The notes below the pieces were generated by a model, which searched no databases, was not told the DNA's origin, and was given only the letters and a program-made list of their open reading frames with translations. Positions 8,009 through 14,198 of a stretch of 33,779 bases of DNA are shown here, piece by piece. The translations under genes were made by a program, and so were the position numbers. The stretch comes from Bacteroidales bacterium (lineage in GTDB: Bacteria > Bacillota > Clostridia > Lachnospirales > Lachnospiraceae): assembly GCA_023664535.1 (NCBI GenBank), contig JAMPFJ010000027.1, forward strand, positions 1-33,779. The letters are read 5' to 3'. Numbering within the stretch: position 1 is the stretch's first letter; every line of letters starts with the position of its first letter.

Positions 8009-8914
8009 ATGAACAGAGAATATAAAAGCGATGTGTTTTCCATGCTGATGGAGATACCGGAATATGCACTGGACATTTACAATGTACTGAATGCTTCCCA
8101 TTATAAGGATTCGTCCCTGATTCGGATTATGAAACTGGAAAAGGGGGTGCTGCTCTCTATCCGGAATGACGCATCCTTTCTCCTGGATTCCTATCTCAAT
8201 CTTTATGAACACCAATCCACCTATAACCCCAATATGCCCTTACGCTTTCTAATCTATTTTTCCAACCTGATGCTGGATATCCTGAAAGAGCAGGAGTATG
8301 ATTTGTTTGGACGGAAACAAATCCCTGTCCCAACACCAAAATTTGTGGTATTCTATAATGGAACAGAAAGCCGTCCGGCAAAAGAGGTCATGCATTTATC
8401 GGATGCATACGAACACAGGGAAAATCAGCATGCACTTGATTTAACGTGTATTGTATATAACATCAATCCGGGGTATAATAGGGATATCAAAAAGGAAAGC
8501 AGGGTAATTTCCGGCTACACAGCCTTTGTGGAAAAAGTCCGGTTCCATGCAAAGAAAGAGAAAACACTAAAGGATGCCATCGAACGTGCCGTTGATGAAT
8601 GCATCCAGGAAAATATTCTTGCAGAATTTTTCAGAGAACGCCGCAGGGAGGTGGTTAATGTGGCAGCGTTAGATTTTACCTTTGAACGAAGAGAAAAGCT
8701 AATCCGGAGGGACAGCCTGGAAGAGGGATGGGAAAAAGGACGGGAAGAGGGACGAAGGGAAGGACAAAAGGAGGGGCAAAAAAGCGGAGAGGAACGGGTA
8801 ATCCTCCAGATGTACGAAAAGGGGTTTTCCATAGAACAGATTGCAGACATTACCGACAAAACCACAGCAGAAATCAGAGAAATTCTTCAGCACAACAAAA
8901 AATATCCAGCATGA
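8009..8914 (+). CDS. Rpn family PD-(D/E)XK nuclease/transposase-like protein
   Basis: A 301-residue member of the Rpn (YhgA-like) family of recombination-promoting nucleases, common in multiple copies in Lachnospiraceae. The nuclease core is visible as D54 (RNDASFLL), then LYEHQS with E67 and Q69 (an ExQ version of the ExK motif), and the later strand KFVVFYNGTE. The C-terminus has the usual charged EG-repeat linker (EEGWEKGREEGRREG and on, about 238-262) and a small helix-turn-helix-like end (FSIEQIADITDKTTAEIREIL). The ATG follows AAAGGAGG at good spacing. The gene appears intact. A deleted fragment of a near-identical copy lies 0.4 kb downstream at 9355-9407. The E. coli homologues cut DNA and promote RecA-independent recombination. 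Confidence 0.85.
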   Translation: MNREYKSDVFSMLMEIPEYALDIYNVLNASHYKDSSLIRIMKLEKGVLLSIRNDASFLLDSYLNLYEHQSTYNPNMPLRFLIYFSNLMLDILKEQEYDLFGRKQIPVPTPKFVVFYNGTESRPAKEVMHLSDAYEHRENQHALDLTCIVYNINPGYNRDIKKESRVISGYTAFVEKVRFHAKKEKTLKDAIERAVDECIQENILAEFFRERRREVVNVAALDFTFERREKLIRRDSLEEGWEKGREEGRREGQKEGQKSGEERVILQMYEKGFSIEQIADITDKTTAEIREILQHNKKYPA

Positions 8915-9013
8915 ATATCTTGAAAGAGATTTGATGCGACAAAGCATAATGCCACGGGATATTACACCCCCATTCCTACAGTAAATTTACGCTATCATTT
9001 CTTGCTTTGAATC

Positions 9014-9042
9014 TTTACAATTTTTCTGTATCATGTTATAGT
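9014..9042 (+). promoter_or_regulatory. Promoter of the antitoxin RNA
   Basis: TTTACA (9014-9019), a 17-bp spacer and TATAGT (9037-9042) with an extended -10 TGT. Transcription should begin near 9049. Confidence 0.6.
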
Positions 9043-9048
9043 GATAGA

Positions 9049-9140
9049 AAAGGAGCAACCGCCCACAAGTGTGGTTAGCCTCGTAAGTAGATTTAAGCCT
9101 ACCTAATCCGCCAAGATTACAAGGTAGGCTTATTTATTTT
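9049..9140 (+). ncRNA. Type I antitoxin antisense RNA (RNAII-like)
   Basis: A predicted RNA of about 90 nt converging on the toxin gene. It ends in a strong hairpin, AAGCCTACCT (9095-9104) with AGGTAGGCTT (9122-9131), followed by TATTTATTTT, and so overlaps the 3' end of the toxin mRNA. A second match exists: its CCTCGTA segment (about 9080-9086) is complementary to the TACGAGG in the first codons of the toxin. Shared terminator plus short 5' complementarity is the layout of the Fst (par) systems. Confidence 0.6.
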
Positions 9141-9229
9141 CGCTTGTTATCCCTATCTATGTAGGCAAGCAGTGCAATAAGAAACGTCCCGAACAGAATT
9201 AACAATGTTAAAACCTCGTATGTACTCAT
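9134..9229 (-). CDS. Putative holin-like type I toxin (Fst/TxpA-like)
   Basis: A 31-residue peptide beginning MSTYEVLTLLILFGTFLIAL and ending in the charged tail YIDRDNKRK. This is the signature of the 'putative holin-like toxin' family of Firmicutes: one membrane helix, then Tyr-Ile-Asp-Arg and a basic end. Such peptides insert in the membrane when overexpressed. The ATG at 9227-9229 is preceded by GGAGG eight bases upstream. The stop codon abuts the terminator shared with the antisense RNA. Its own promoter is at 9300-9328. The leader carries an AAGGC/GCCT hairpin near the 5' end. Confidence 0.8.
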   Translation of the reverse strand: MSTYEVLTLLILFGTFLIALLAYIDRDNKRK

Positions 9230-9299
9230 ATGCACCACCTCCCCTCTTTTTCAAGTTTAGGGAGGCTTTCCGCCTTGTAACACGATTACTCCTTCCGAT

Positions 9300-9328
9300 A
9301 ATATACCATTATTTTCTATTATTGGCAA
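9300..9328 (-). promoter_or_regulatory. Promoter of the toxin mRNA
   Basis: On the minus strand TTGCCA, a 17-bp spacer and TATATT with an extended -10 TGG. Transcription should begin near 9293, leaving a leader of about 65 nt. Confidence 0.65.
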
Positions 9329-9354
9329 CTAAGACTTGTTGCTCTTAAAAGCAA

Positions 9355-9407
9355 CATGCACTTGATTTAACGTGTATTGTATATAAAGAAAAACACTAAA
9401 GGATGCC
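9355..9407 (+). pseudogene. Deleted remnant of a second Rpn gene copy
   Basis: Two blocks match the intact Rpn gene at 8009-8914 in the same orientation. Positions 9355-9386 equal 8429-8460 (32 of 32 bases), and 9390-9407 equal 8561-8578 (18 of 18). The roughly 100 bp between those blocks in the intact gene are missing. This is the trace of a near-identical copy that suffered internal and flanking deletions. Confidence 0.75.
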
Positions 9408-9410
9408 CTT

Positions 9411-10193
9411 TCATCTTCTTTCCAGCTTTGCCGCCCTTAACATATAACTCAAATTATTGACCAGCATAACCACACATACGCAAAACAGTGGATAAATACC
9501 GGTTTTGAAGATAAACATTCCCATAAAAGTCAAAATATACAGCACAATACAAGTGTAATTCGTATCCATAAATGCCTTGTATGCTGCTTTATAGGTAATC
9601 AGCTTCTGCGCCTCATCGCAGCTTGAAAACCAGACCTCATTAAATTTAAAATCAAACACATTGCCCTGTTTTTCCGGATTTAATTTCTTCTCCATATCTA
9701 CAATTCCTTTAGAAACAAGTATCGTAACTGCAAGCATGACAAAAAACAAGACAAAGTCAGCAATTAATATCACTGTTTCGTAACCACCGCTTTTTCCATA
9801 GGAATTAAATTCCGCTATCCAGATTACACATCCAAAAAAGAAAACATTCATAATCGTCATCACATTTGACAAAATCAATGGCTGATTTAATTTCTCCTCC
9901 AGACTATCCCACAAATCATCATCCTCCGGATTATCCTGCAGCGTCTTATACATTTTTTTACAGGACAGATACAACAGACATATCACAATCAAAGAAGCAG
10001 CTGCCAGCACAAAATAGAGCGGCGGCACAACTGTCGTCAGGCTATCCTTCAATGCGCCAAGTGCTGTTTCCAGACTACCGCTTTTTTCCGCCCTTTTTAT
10101 CCACCTTCCTGCTTGATATCCCGCTCCGTATAACACTGCCATAACCACAATAAAAATGATATATATCTTTTTGTCGCTTTTCTTATTCTTCAT
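9411..10193 (-). CDS. DUF3169 family membrane protein
   Basis: A 260-residue protein with about six transmembrane segments (near residues 10-29, 55-77, 110-128, 143-163, and two in the last 50 residues), matching the DUF3169 family, often paired with a small XRE regulator. Function unknown. The ATG at 10191-10193 overlaps the end of the regulator gene by 11 bases and has GGAGG nine bases upstream, so the two are probably translationally coupled. An in-frame upstream ATG at 10217 is less well placed. Its 3' end lies three bases from the Rpn remnant. Confidence 0.75.
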   Translation of the reverse strand: MKNKKSDKKIYIIFIVVMAVLYGAGYQAGRWIKRAEKSGSLETALGALKDSLTTVVPPLYFVLAAASLIVICLLYLSCKKMYKTLQDNPEDDDLWDSLEEKLNQPLILSNVMTIMNVFFFGCVIWIAEFNSYGKSGGYETVILIADFVLFFVMLAVTILVSKGIVDMEKKLNPEKQGNVFDFKFNEVWFSSCDEAQKLITYKAAYKAFMDTNYTCIVLYILTFMGMFIFKTGIYPLFCVCVVMLVNNLSYMLRAAKLERR

Positions 10194-10401
10194 TTTCTCC
10201 GTCCTCCGTATATTCAAAAATATCCTCTACCTTACAATCGCACGCCCGTGCAAGCTTCAGCGCCAAAGTTACCGACGGCGAATAATCCCCCCGTTCAATC
10301 TGGCTGATGGTCTGCCTCGAGGTCTGGACTAATCTGCCCATCTCCTGCTGGTTGACCCCGAGCCTTGCACGATATTCCTTTAAATGATTATTTAACGGCA
10401 T
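10183..10401 (-). CDS. XRE family transcriptional regulator
   Basis: A 72-residue stand-alone Cro/CI helix-turn-helix protein. The DNA-binding domain spans about residues 5-60, with GVNQQEMGRLVQTSRQTISQ and the typical IERGDYSPSVTLALKLARAC. The start is the ATG at 10399-10401, supported by GAGGT eight bases upstream. The reading frame begins inside the end of the preceding gene. It is the middle gene of a coupled three-gene operon and probably controls it through the TTGTC half-sites at 11122-11221. Confidence 0.87.
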   Translation of the reverse strand: MPLNNHLKEYRARLGVNQQEMGRLVQTSRQTISQIERGDYSPSVTLALKLARACDCKVEDIFEYTEDGENEE

Positions 10402-11065
10402 CCGCTTCAACCTCACCTTTCCGAACAAAATCCAGCGTATCAATCTGTGTACCTTCCTCTATGCCTGCCAATCCCAGGCTGCCCCATAGAAAACCCATGC
10501 AGACTACCATAACCGCCTCCTCAAAAATTATCCAGCCCATAATAGCGCCAACCACAAACCACCCCAGCATCTTGAGCAGTCGATTGGACTCCTTTTTTAT
10601 CCTTTTCTGATACAGCAGCTTATCATTCCACTCAACGCCTGCCACCTGTCCAAATATCTGGATATAGTCCGTTAAATCCGCCTTTATATCCTTTTCCAGC
10701 TCTTCTTTGCCGTCCTCCGCCTCTTTCAGACAAATACATTTTTTTAAAACTAACGCTGCGGTAGAGGAGCCATACCAGAACTCTTCAAATTCATCAAGAT
10801 TAAATTCCCTATCGCCCAGTTTTATTTCCGTCTTCGTTTTGACGAAATAATTCTCCCGTTTTTCAAAAAGATAAACCCCCACCAGCTCTTTCTCTTCATA
10901 AATGCCGTAAGCACGTCCATTTTCCGCTAATACATCGGCAATCTCTTCCTTTAATTCACCTACATCGGTAATGCCGGAAAGCCTCTCGCCGAATCCTAAT
11001 CTGTTCAATCTTCTCTTATTTATTGTGTGGATGTTAAATCCCTTTATTGTACTCTTATTCATCAT
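10388..11065 (-). CDS. Unknown protein with C-terminal membrane segment
   Basis: A 225-residue protein that I do not recognise. The N-terminal 160 residues are soluble, charged and mixed alpha/beta. A hydrophobic region at about 167-200 (MLGWFVVGAIMGWIIFEEA, then VVCMGFLWGSLGLAGI) should form one or two membrane helices. It is the first gene of the operon with the XRE and DUF3169 genes; its stop overlaps the regulator start by 14 bases. The ribosome binding site is weak (GGTG), and two adjacent ATGs (11065 and 11062) are possible starts. It may act as a membrane partner or sensor for the regulator; this is inference from gene order only. Confidence 0.6.
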   Translation of the reverse strand: MMNKSTIKGFNIHTINKRRLNRLGFGERLSGITDVGELKEEIADVLAENGRAYGIYEEKELVGVYLFEKRENYFVKTKTEIKLGDREFNLDEFEEFWYGSSTAALVLKKCICLKEAEDGKEELEKDIKADLTDYIQIFGQVAGVEWNDKLLYQKRIKKESNRLLKMLGWFVVGAIMGWIIFEEAVMVVCMGFLWGSLGLAGIEEGTQIDTLDFVRKGEVEADAVK

Positions 11066-11121
11066 TTACACCAAGCCGCAGGCAAAATACCTGCATTTTA
11101 TCCTTTCCTTTTTCAACCTTT

Positions 11122-11221
11122 CTTGTCATTTCGACAAGTTTCTTTGTCATGTGCACAATGTACTTATACCATGTGACAGCTATCCTTGTCAACACTTTTT
11201 GACAAGTTTTTTTGTCAAAAA
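11122..11221. promoter_or_regulatory. Two operator clusters around the XRE operon promoter
   Basis: Each cluster has three alternating half-sites. Cluster A is CTTGTC (11122), GACAAG (11133) and TTGTC (11144). Cluster B is CTTGTCAA (11185), TTGACAAG (11199) and TTGTCAA (11212). The last pair of B is a perfect 10-bp inverted repeat with a 6-bp spacer (TTTTTGACAA at 11196-11205 with TTGTCAAAAA at 11212-11221). The clusters are 63 bp apart, six helical turns. B overlaps the -35 element and A lies in the leader, a layout suited to looping repression. Confidence 0.6.
11163..11192 (-). promoter_or_regulatory. Promoter of the XRE-DUF3169 operon
   Basis: On the minus strand a consensus TTGACA, an 18-bp spacer and TATAAG with an extended -10 TGG. 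The -35 element is part of operator cluster B. Confidence 0.65.
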
Positions 11222-11255
11222 AGAAAAAAGGCGAGACAGCATACACTGCCCCGCC
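11218..11255 (-). terminator. Rho-independent terminator of the membrane-protein operon
   Basis: On the minus strand GGCGGGGCAG pairs with CTGTCTCGCC (two G-U pairs, 6-nt loop), followed by TTTTTTC and more T. It lies ten bases after the stop of the 27-residue peptide gene. Confidence 0.8.
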
Positions 11256-11265
11256 ATAAAAACCT

Positions 11266-11349
11266 TTATCCAATCAACCAGAACACCACTGCGCAGACAA
11301 CTGCGGCGATAATCCCGCTGCCGATTGCCAATATGTCCCGCAAAGCCAT
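11266..11349 (-). CDS. Small single-span membrane peptide
   Basis: A 27-residue open frame, MALRDILAIGSGIIAAVVCA followed by VVFWLIG, that forms a single hydrophobic helix. AAGGA lies a little upstream of the ATG at 11347-11349. The stop is ten bases before the operon terminator, as expected for a true last cistron. A longer frame in the same phase has no ribosome binding site. No family is recognised. Confidence 0.45.
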   Translation of the reverse strand: MALRDILAIGSGIIAAVVCAVVFWLIG

Positions 11350-11401
11350 ATGTTCCGTTCCTTCAAACCGGAAGCATTTCATCTTTGCGAAGAGACCCCA
11401 G

Positions 11402-11893
11402 TCAAAAAAGCGTACATATCCACGCCAGTAATAAAGCTGCAAAAGGAAACAGTATGATTTTTGTAAGCTGTTCCTTCCGGTTAAATCCGAACTGATGATA
11501 GCCCGCACAGCCTTCCGTCTCCGGATAATAATGCTGAAAGAAATGGGATTTTGTGAGCAGAAACCAGTCAAAAAAAATAATATCAAACGCTTTCAACAGA
11601 TACAGCATAATAAGGAACCTTGCCACAAACTGCCAAAATCCATAGTCATTCTGAATACCGTCCCATCCTGCATAAATAAATACGGACAGAAATGCAAGCA
11701 CATCTATAACCAGGATTACCCACCCCAACAGCCTTGCTCCCGGAAAGCGTTCCTCATGCTCCAGAACAGCCTCTTGTATATCCTTTGGCGCTGTCCCGAA
11801 AAGTTTTTTTGACTGTACCAGTGCAACCGCCGCCCATAACAAAAGAAAAAATAATGCCATAAGTACCAATGATAAGATTAACGTCATTTTCAT
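11402..11893 (-). CDS. Membrane protein of unknown function
   Basis: A 163-residue protein with four predicted membrane segments: about residues 4-26, 55-76, 88-108 and 143-162. Between the third and fourth is a conserved-looking aromatic stretch, FDWFLLTKSHFFQHYYPETE, followed by GCAGYHQFGFNRKEQ. I do not recognise the family. Its ATG overlaps the stop of the upstream membrane gene by four bases (ATGA), which implies translational coupling. It lies between that gene and the 27-residue peptide in one operon. Confidence 0.65.
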   Translation of the reverse strand: MKMTLILSLVLMALFFLLLWAAVALVQSKKLFGTAPKDIQEAVLEHEERFPGARLLGWVILVIDVLAFLSVFIYAGWDGIQNDYGFWQFVARFLIMLYLLKAFDIIFFDWFLLTKSHFFQHYYPETEGCAGYHQFGFNRKEQLTKIILFPFAALLLAWICTLF

Positions 11894-12612
11894 ACCAGTT
11901 TATCCCTCCTCTGACTGTCTTTACTATCCCGTCTTCCCATTGGTAAATGCCATACCACCCACACCAGCATAATTCCAAACCAGATAATCATGCTTTCACT
12001 CATCAACCCATTGGTAAATCCAATTCGGAAAGGTGTATCGGGCATGGCAGACTTCACAAGCTGCAGGACTCCATAAATAACCAGCACATTCGTGAACGCC
12101 ATTCCCTTGGGGAATATCGTTTTACCGGAAACCTGCAAATAAAACCAATATAAAAATGGCGGAAGCATAAGCGCTTCACTTAATGCCACAATCCACAACA
12201 GCTGGGAACAAAGGGCTTCAGCAGCAGGCACCGCCGCCGCTTCATAGCCATTACGGTTAAGCCATGCAAATACATAAAAAATCATGACATAAAACAAATG
12301 GAGGCACAGCCAGGGAGTCAGTCCGAACGCCGTCAGATAATGGTAAATTTTCCTATATCTCTCCTGTTTCACAAATTTTGCGGTGGTAAACAGTGCAATT
12401 CCATACAGCAGGACAGCGGGAAAAGCCACAAGCATAGACAGGGAATTTCTCCATGCCGGAATCTGCGCTACGCCTTCCGTAAGCCAGTAGATATCTCCAT
12501 GATAAGCAGTACTGCCGTAAATCATCAGCCAGTCGCCGCTGCCCATAAAAACACAGCCCAGCATGCCGCAGATTAAAGCTAAAATTATTTTTTTCCTGTT
12601 ATTTATCATCAT
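11890..12612 (-). CDS. Multi-pass membrane protein (DUF6796-like)
   Basis: A 240-residue protein with about seven hydrophobic segments. The N-terminal region GSGDWLMIYGSTAYHGDIYW, followed by a segment with PAWRNSLSMLVAFPAVLLYG, resembles proteins annotated as DUF6796; I hold that assignment loosely. Function unknown. The ATG at 12610-12612 (an ATGATG pair) follows GGAGGT eight bases upstream. It is the first full gene of an operon with the 163-residue membrane protein and the small peptide. A 6-bp-spaced GTTAG/CTAAC operator-like palindrome lies just after the promoter (12757-12772). Confidence 0.65.
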   Translation of the reverse strand: MMINNRKKIILALICGMLGCVFMGSGDWLMIYGSTAYHGDIYWLTEGVAQIPAWRNSLSMLVAFPAVLLYGIALFTTAKFVKQERYRKIYHYLTAFGLTPWLCLHLFYVMIFYVFAWLNRNGYEAAAVPAAEALCSQLLWIVALSEALMLPPFLYWFYLQVSGKTIFPKGMAFTNVLVIYGVLQLVKSAMPDTPFRIGFTNGLMSESMIIWFGIMLVWVVWHLPMGRRDSKDSQRRDKLV

Positions 12613-12701
12613 GATGTTTTACCTCCATACTTTCTCCTTTTGCCTTTCCCCTGGTTCCCAAGAAAAAGCCCCAAAAACATAGCCGCCGCAAGCACCGGCA
12701 T
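12609..12701 (-). other. Possible gene remnant or small upstream ORF
   Basis: A 30-codon frame (MPVLAAAMFLGLFLG, then a basic tail with GKGKRRKYGG) whose TGA overlaps the ATG of the following membrane gene, as coupled cistrons do. It has no ribosome binding site of its own. The hydrophobic-plus-basic ending looks like the tail of a membrane protein, so it may be the remnant of a deleted gene. Confidence 0.25.
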
Positions 12702-12756
12702 GGAATGCAAGTTCGTATCAACTAACCCACACTTTTAATTAATGCGGCCACATTTT

Positions 12757-12772
12757 GTTAGTAGCCGCTAAC
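12757..12772. promoter_or_regulatory. Operator-like palindrome
   Basis: GTTAG, a 6-bp spacer and CTAAC, placed just downstream of the -10 of the membrane operon promoter. Another CTAAC half-site lies at 12722-12726. The cognate regulator is not evident. Confidence 0.35.
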
Positions 12773-12781
12773 TCATTATCG

Positions 12782-12811
12782 AGTATACCTCTTCCGGCTT
12801 GCTTTTGTCAA
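12782..12811 (-). promoter_or_regulatory. Promoter of the membrane-protein operon
   Basis: On the minus strand consensus TTGACA, an 18-bp spacer and TATACT. Confidence 0.6.
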
Positions 12812-12922
12812 TAGCGCATCGACAGGTTTGCAGGATTTTCAGTTCTTCACACTGTCCTGTCATGATACTGTTACAATACAACTCAAACACGAAAACTACC
12901 CCCATTATTTTAAATTATTTTG

Positions 12923-12951
12923 TTGCAGTGAAAACAAAAGTATGCTATGGT
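12923..12951 (+). promoter_or_regulatory. Upstream promoter-like sequence
   Basis: TTGCAG, a 17-bp spacer and TATGGT with an extended -10 TGC, the same architecture as the mecA promoter. It lies about 220 bp before the second Rpn gene and may be a distal promoter. Confidence 0.4.
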
Positions 12952-13098
12952 AGGAATAAGCAAATGATTTCTTGTAATCTATTATTTATACCAAAAACGT
13001 ATCCGTTTTCTAAATCAGAGAAAGCTCTTGCTTATTATTCCTTTATTTTAATATCGCCAGACGAGAGAGTTTTCTTCAGCAAAATTGATGCGAACAAG

Positions 13099-13128
13099 TT
13101 GATTATCGCCACTATACTGTGCTATACT
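13099..13128 (+). promoter_or_regulatory. Promoter of the second Rpn gene
   Basis: TTGATT, an 18-bp spacer and TATACT with an extended -10 TGC, about 40 bp before the start codon. Confidence 0.55.
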
Positions 13129-13169
13129 GGTTTTGTCATCTCTCCCTTGTCTGAAACAAGGAGAACAAT

Positions 13170-13955
13170 ATGGACAAAAGATTAATCAGGACTGTTGAGC
13201 AGCTAAGACCCATTGATGATGATTTTTTTCATAAGCTGGCAGAAGACCCGAAATTTTGTGAAGAAATGCTGCAGGTGATTTTACAGAAGAAAGACTTGAA
13301 CATAATCAAAACTGTTCCGCAAAAAAGCCTTAAAAACATTGGAGGCCGGTCGGTAATTCTTGATGTGCTCTGTAAAGATTCCGACGGGAATTACTATAAT
13401 ATAGAAGTACAGAAGAAAAATGATGACCACCACCAAAAGCGGGTGCGTTACAACGAATCCAGTCTGGATACCTATATATCCGAAAAGGGAACGAAATTCG
13501 GGGAACTGCCAGATATATATATTGTATATCTTTCAAGCTTTGATTATTTCAAGAAAAACCAGACAATTTATCATGTGGACCAGATTTTACGAGAAACCGG
13601 AACCATTGTAAATAACGGGATTCATGAAATCTATGTCAATACAGCAATAGATGACGGTACGGATATTGCGGGACTAATGCGAATCTTCAAAAGTACAAAG
13701 GCAGAACAGGACGAGCGATTTCCCAGAATATGTTCCCGAATCCGCCATTTTAAAGAAGAAAGGGGAAAGACTGATATGTGTTCGGTAGTTGAGGAATATG
13801 CAAAAGAAGTTGCAGCAGAAGCTGTTAGAAAAACCGCCAGCGAACTGATTTTAAGTAACGTGGAGGATGCCATTATTCACCGGGCGACCAAGCTGTCATT
13901 GGAAGAAATACAATCTATCCGGCAGAACATAAATCAAGGCATTTATCCAGAATAA
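13170..13955 (+). CDS. Rpn family PD-(D/E)XK nuclease (PDDEXK_2 type)
   Basis: A 261-residue Rpn-type protein of a different subfamily from the gene at 8009. The nuclease core is plain: D65 in SVILDVLCKD, then a turn and NIEVQKK with E79 and Q81 (an ExQ version of ExK). This is followed by RVRYNESSLDTYISEKGTKF and the strand DIYIVYLSSFD typical of PDDEXK_2. The C-terminal quarter is helical and lacks the EG repeat of the other copy. The ATG has AAGGAG six bases upstream. Genes of this kind behave like mobile or recombination-associated elements; no terminal repeats are visible here. It lies just upstream of the pfl operon, with no clear terminator between. Confidence 0.83.
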   Translation: MDKRLIRTVEQLRPIDDDFFHKLAEDPKFCEEMLQVILQKKDLNIIKTVPQKSLKNIGGRSVILDVLCKDSDGNYYNIEVQKKNDDHHQKRVRYNESSLDTYISEKGTKFGELPDIYIVYLSSFDYFKKNQTIYHVDQILRETGTIVNNGIHEIYVNTAIDDGTDIAGLMRIFKSTKAEQDERFPRICSRIRHFKEERGKTDMCSVVEEYAKEVAAEAVRKTASELILSNVEDAIIHRATKLSLEEIQSIRQNINQGIYPE

Positions 13956-14053
13956 TTTTCCCAAACCTACATCTTGTGTATACAATCCTGCATTTCCACA
14001 AATACTGATTTTTCCTAAGCTTTTCTATTCTCTTTCATTTTTTTCACCATGGG

Positions 14054-14077
14054 TTTTGTACTGAAAAAAGTACAAAA
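14054..14077. promoter_or_regulatory. Inverted repeat upstream of the pfl promoter
   Basis: TTTTGTAC (14054-14061) and GTACAAAA (14070-14077), a perfect 8-bp inverted repeat 16 bp upstream of the -35 element. It could be an operator or upstream activating site. Confidence 0.4.
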
Positions 14078-14093
14078 TTTGAATGAAAATCCG

Positions 14094-14122
14094 TTGACGT
14101 GTATACAATATAAATTTATAAT
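14094..14122 (+). promoter_or_regulatory. Strong promoter of the pfl operon
   Basis: TTGACG, a 17-bp spacer and a perfect TATAAT. The spacer starts within GTGTATACAAT (14099-14109), which recurs exactly at 13976-13986. The element predicts high expression, as usual for pfl. Confidence 0.8.
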
Positions 14123-14198
14123 AGAGTCATGAGAATTTCACCGCTTGACAATGAGGTGGATTTCATAAATTTTTTTATCAAAAGGAGGACATTTTGAA

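Larger units (their letters stand above)
12613..13169. other. Divergent intergenic region
   Basis: 557 bp between the minus-strand membrane operon and the second Rpn gene. It contains the promoters at 12782-12811 (minus), 12923-12951 (plus) and 13099-13128 (plus), the palindrome at 12757-12772 and the short frame at 12609-12701. A plus-strand frame across 12799-13185 overlaps the Rpn start out of phase and is not credible. Nothing else is seen. Confidence 0.5.

Noticed and set aside
12799..13185. 128-codon plus-strand frame before the second Rpn gene
   Set aside because: It contains the Rpn promoter, overlaps the Rpn start out of phase, and has no fitting ribosome binding site or family.
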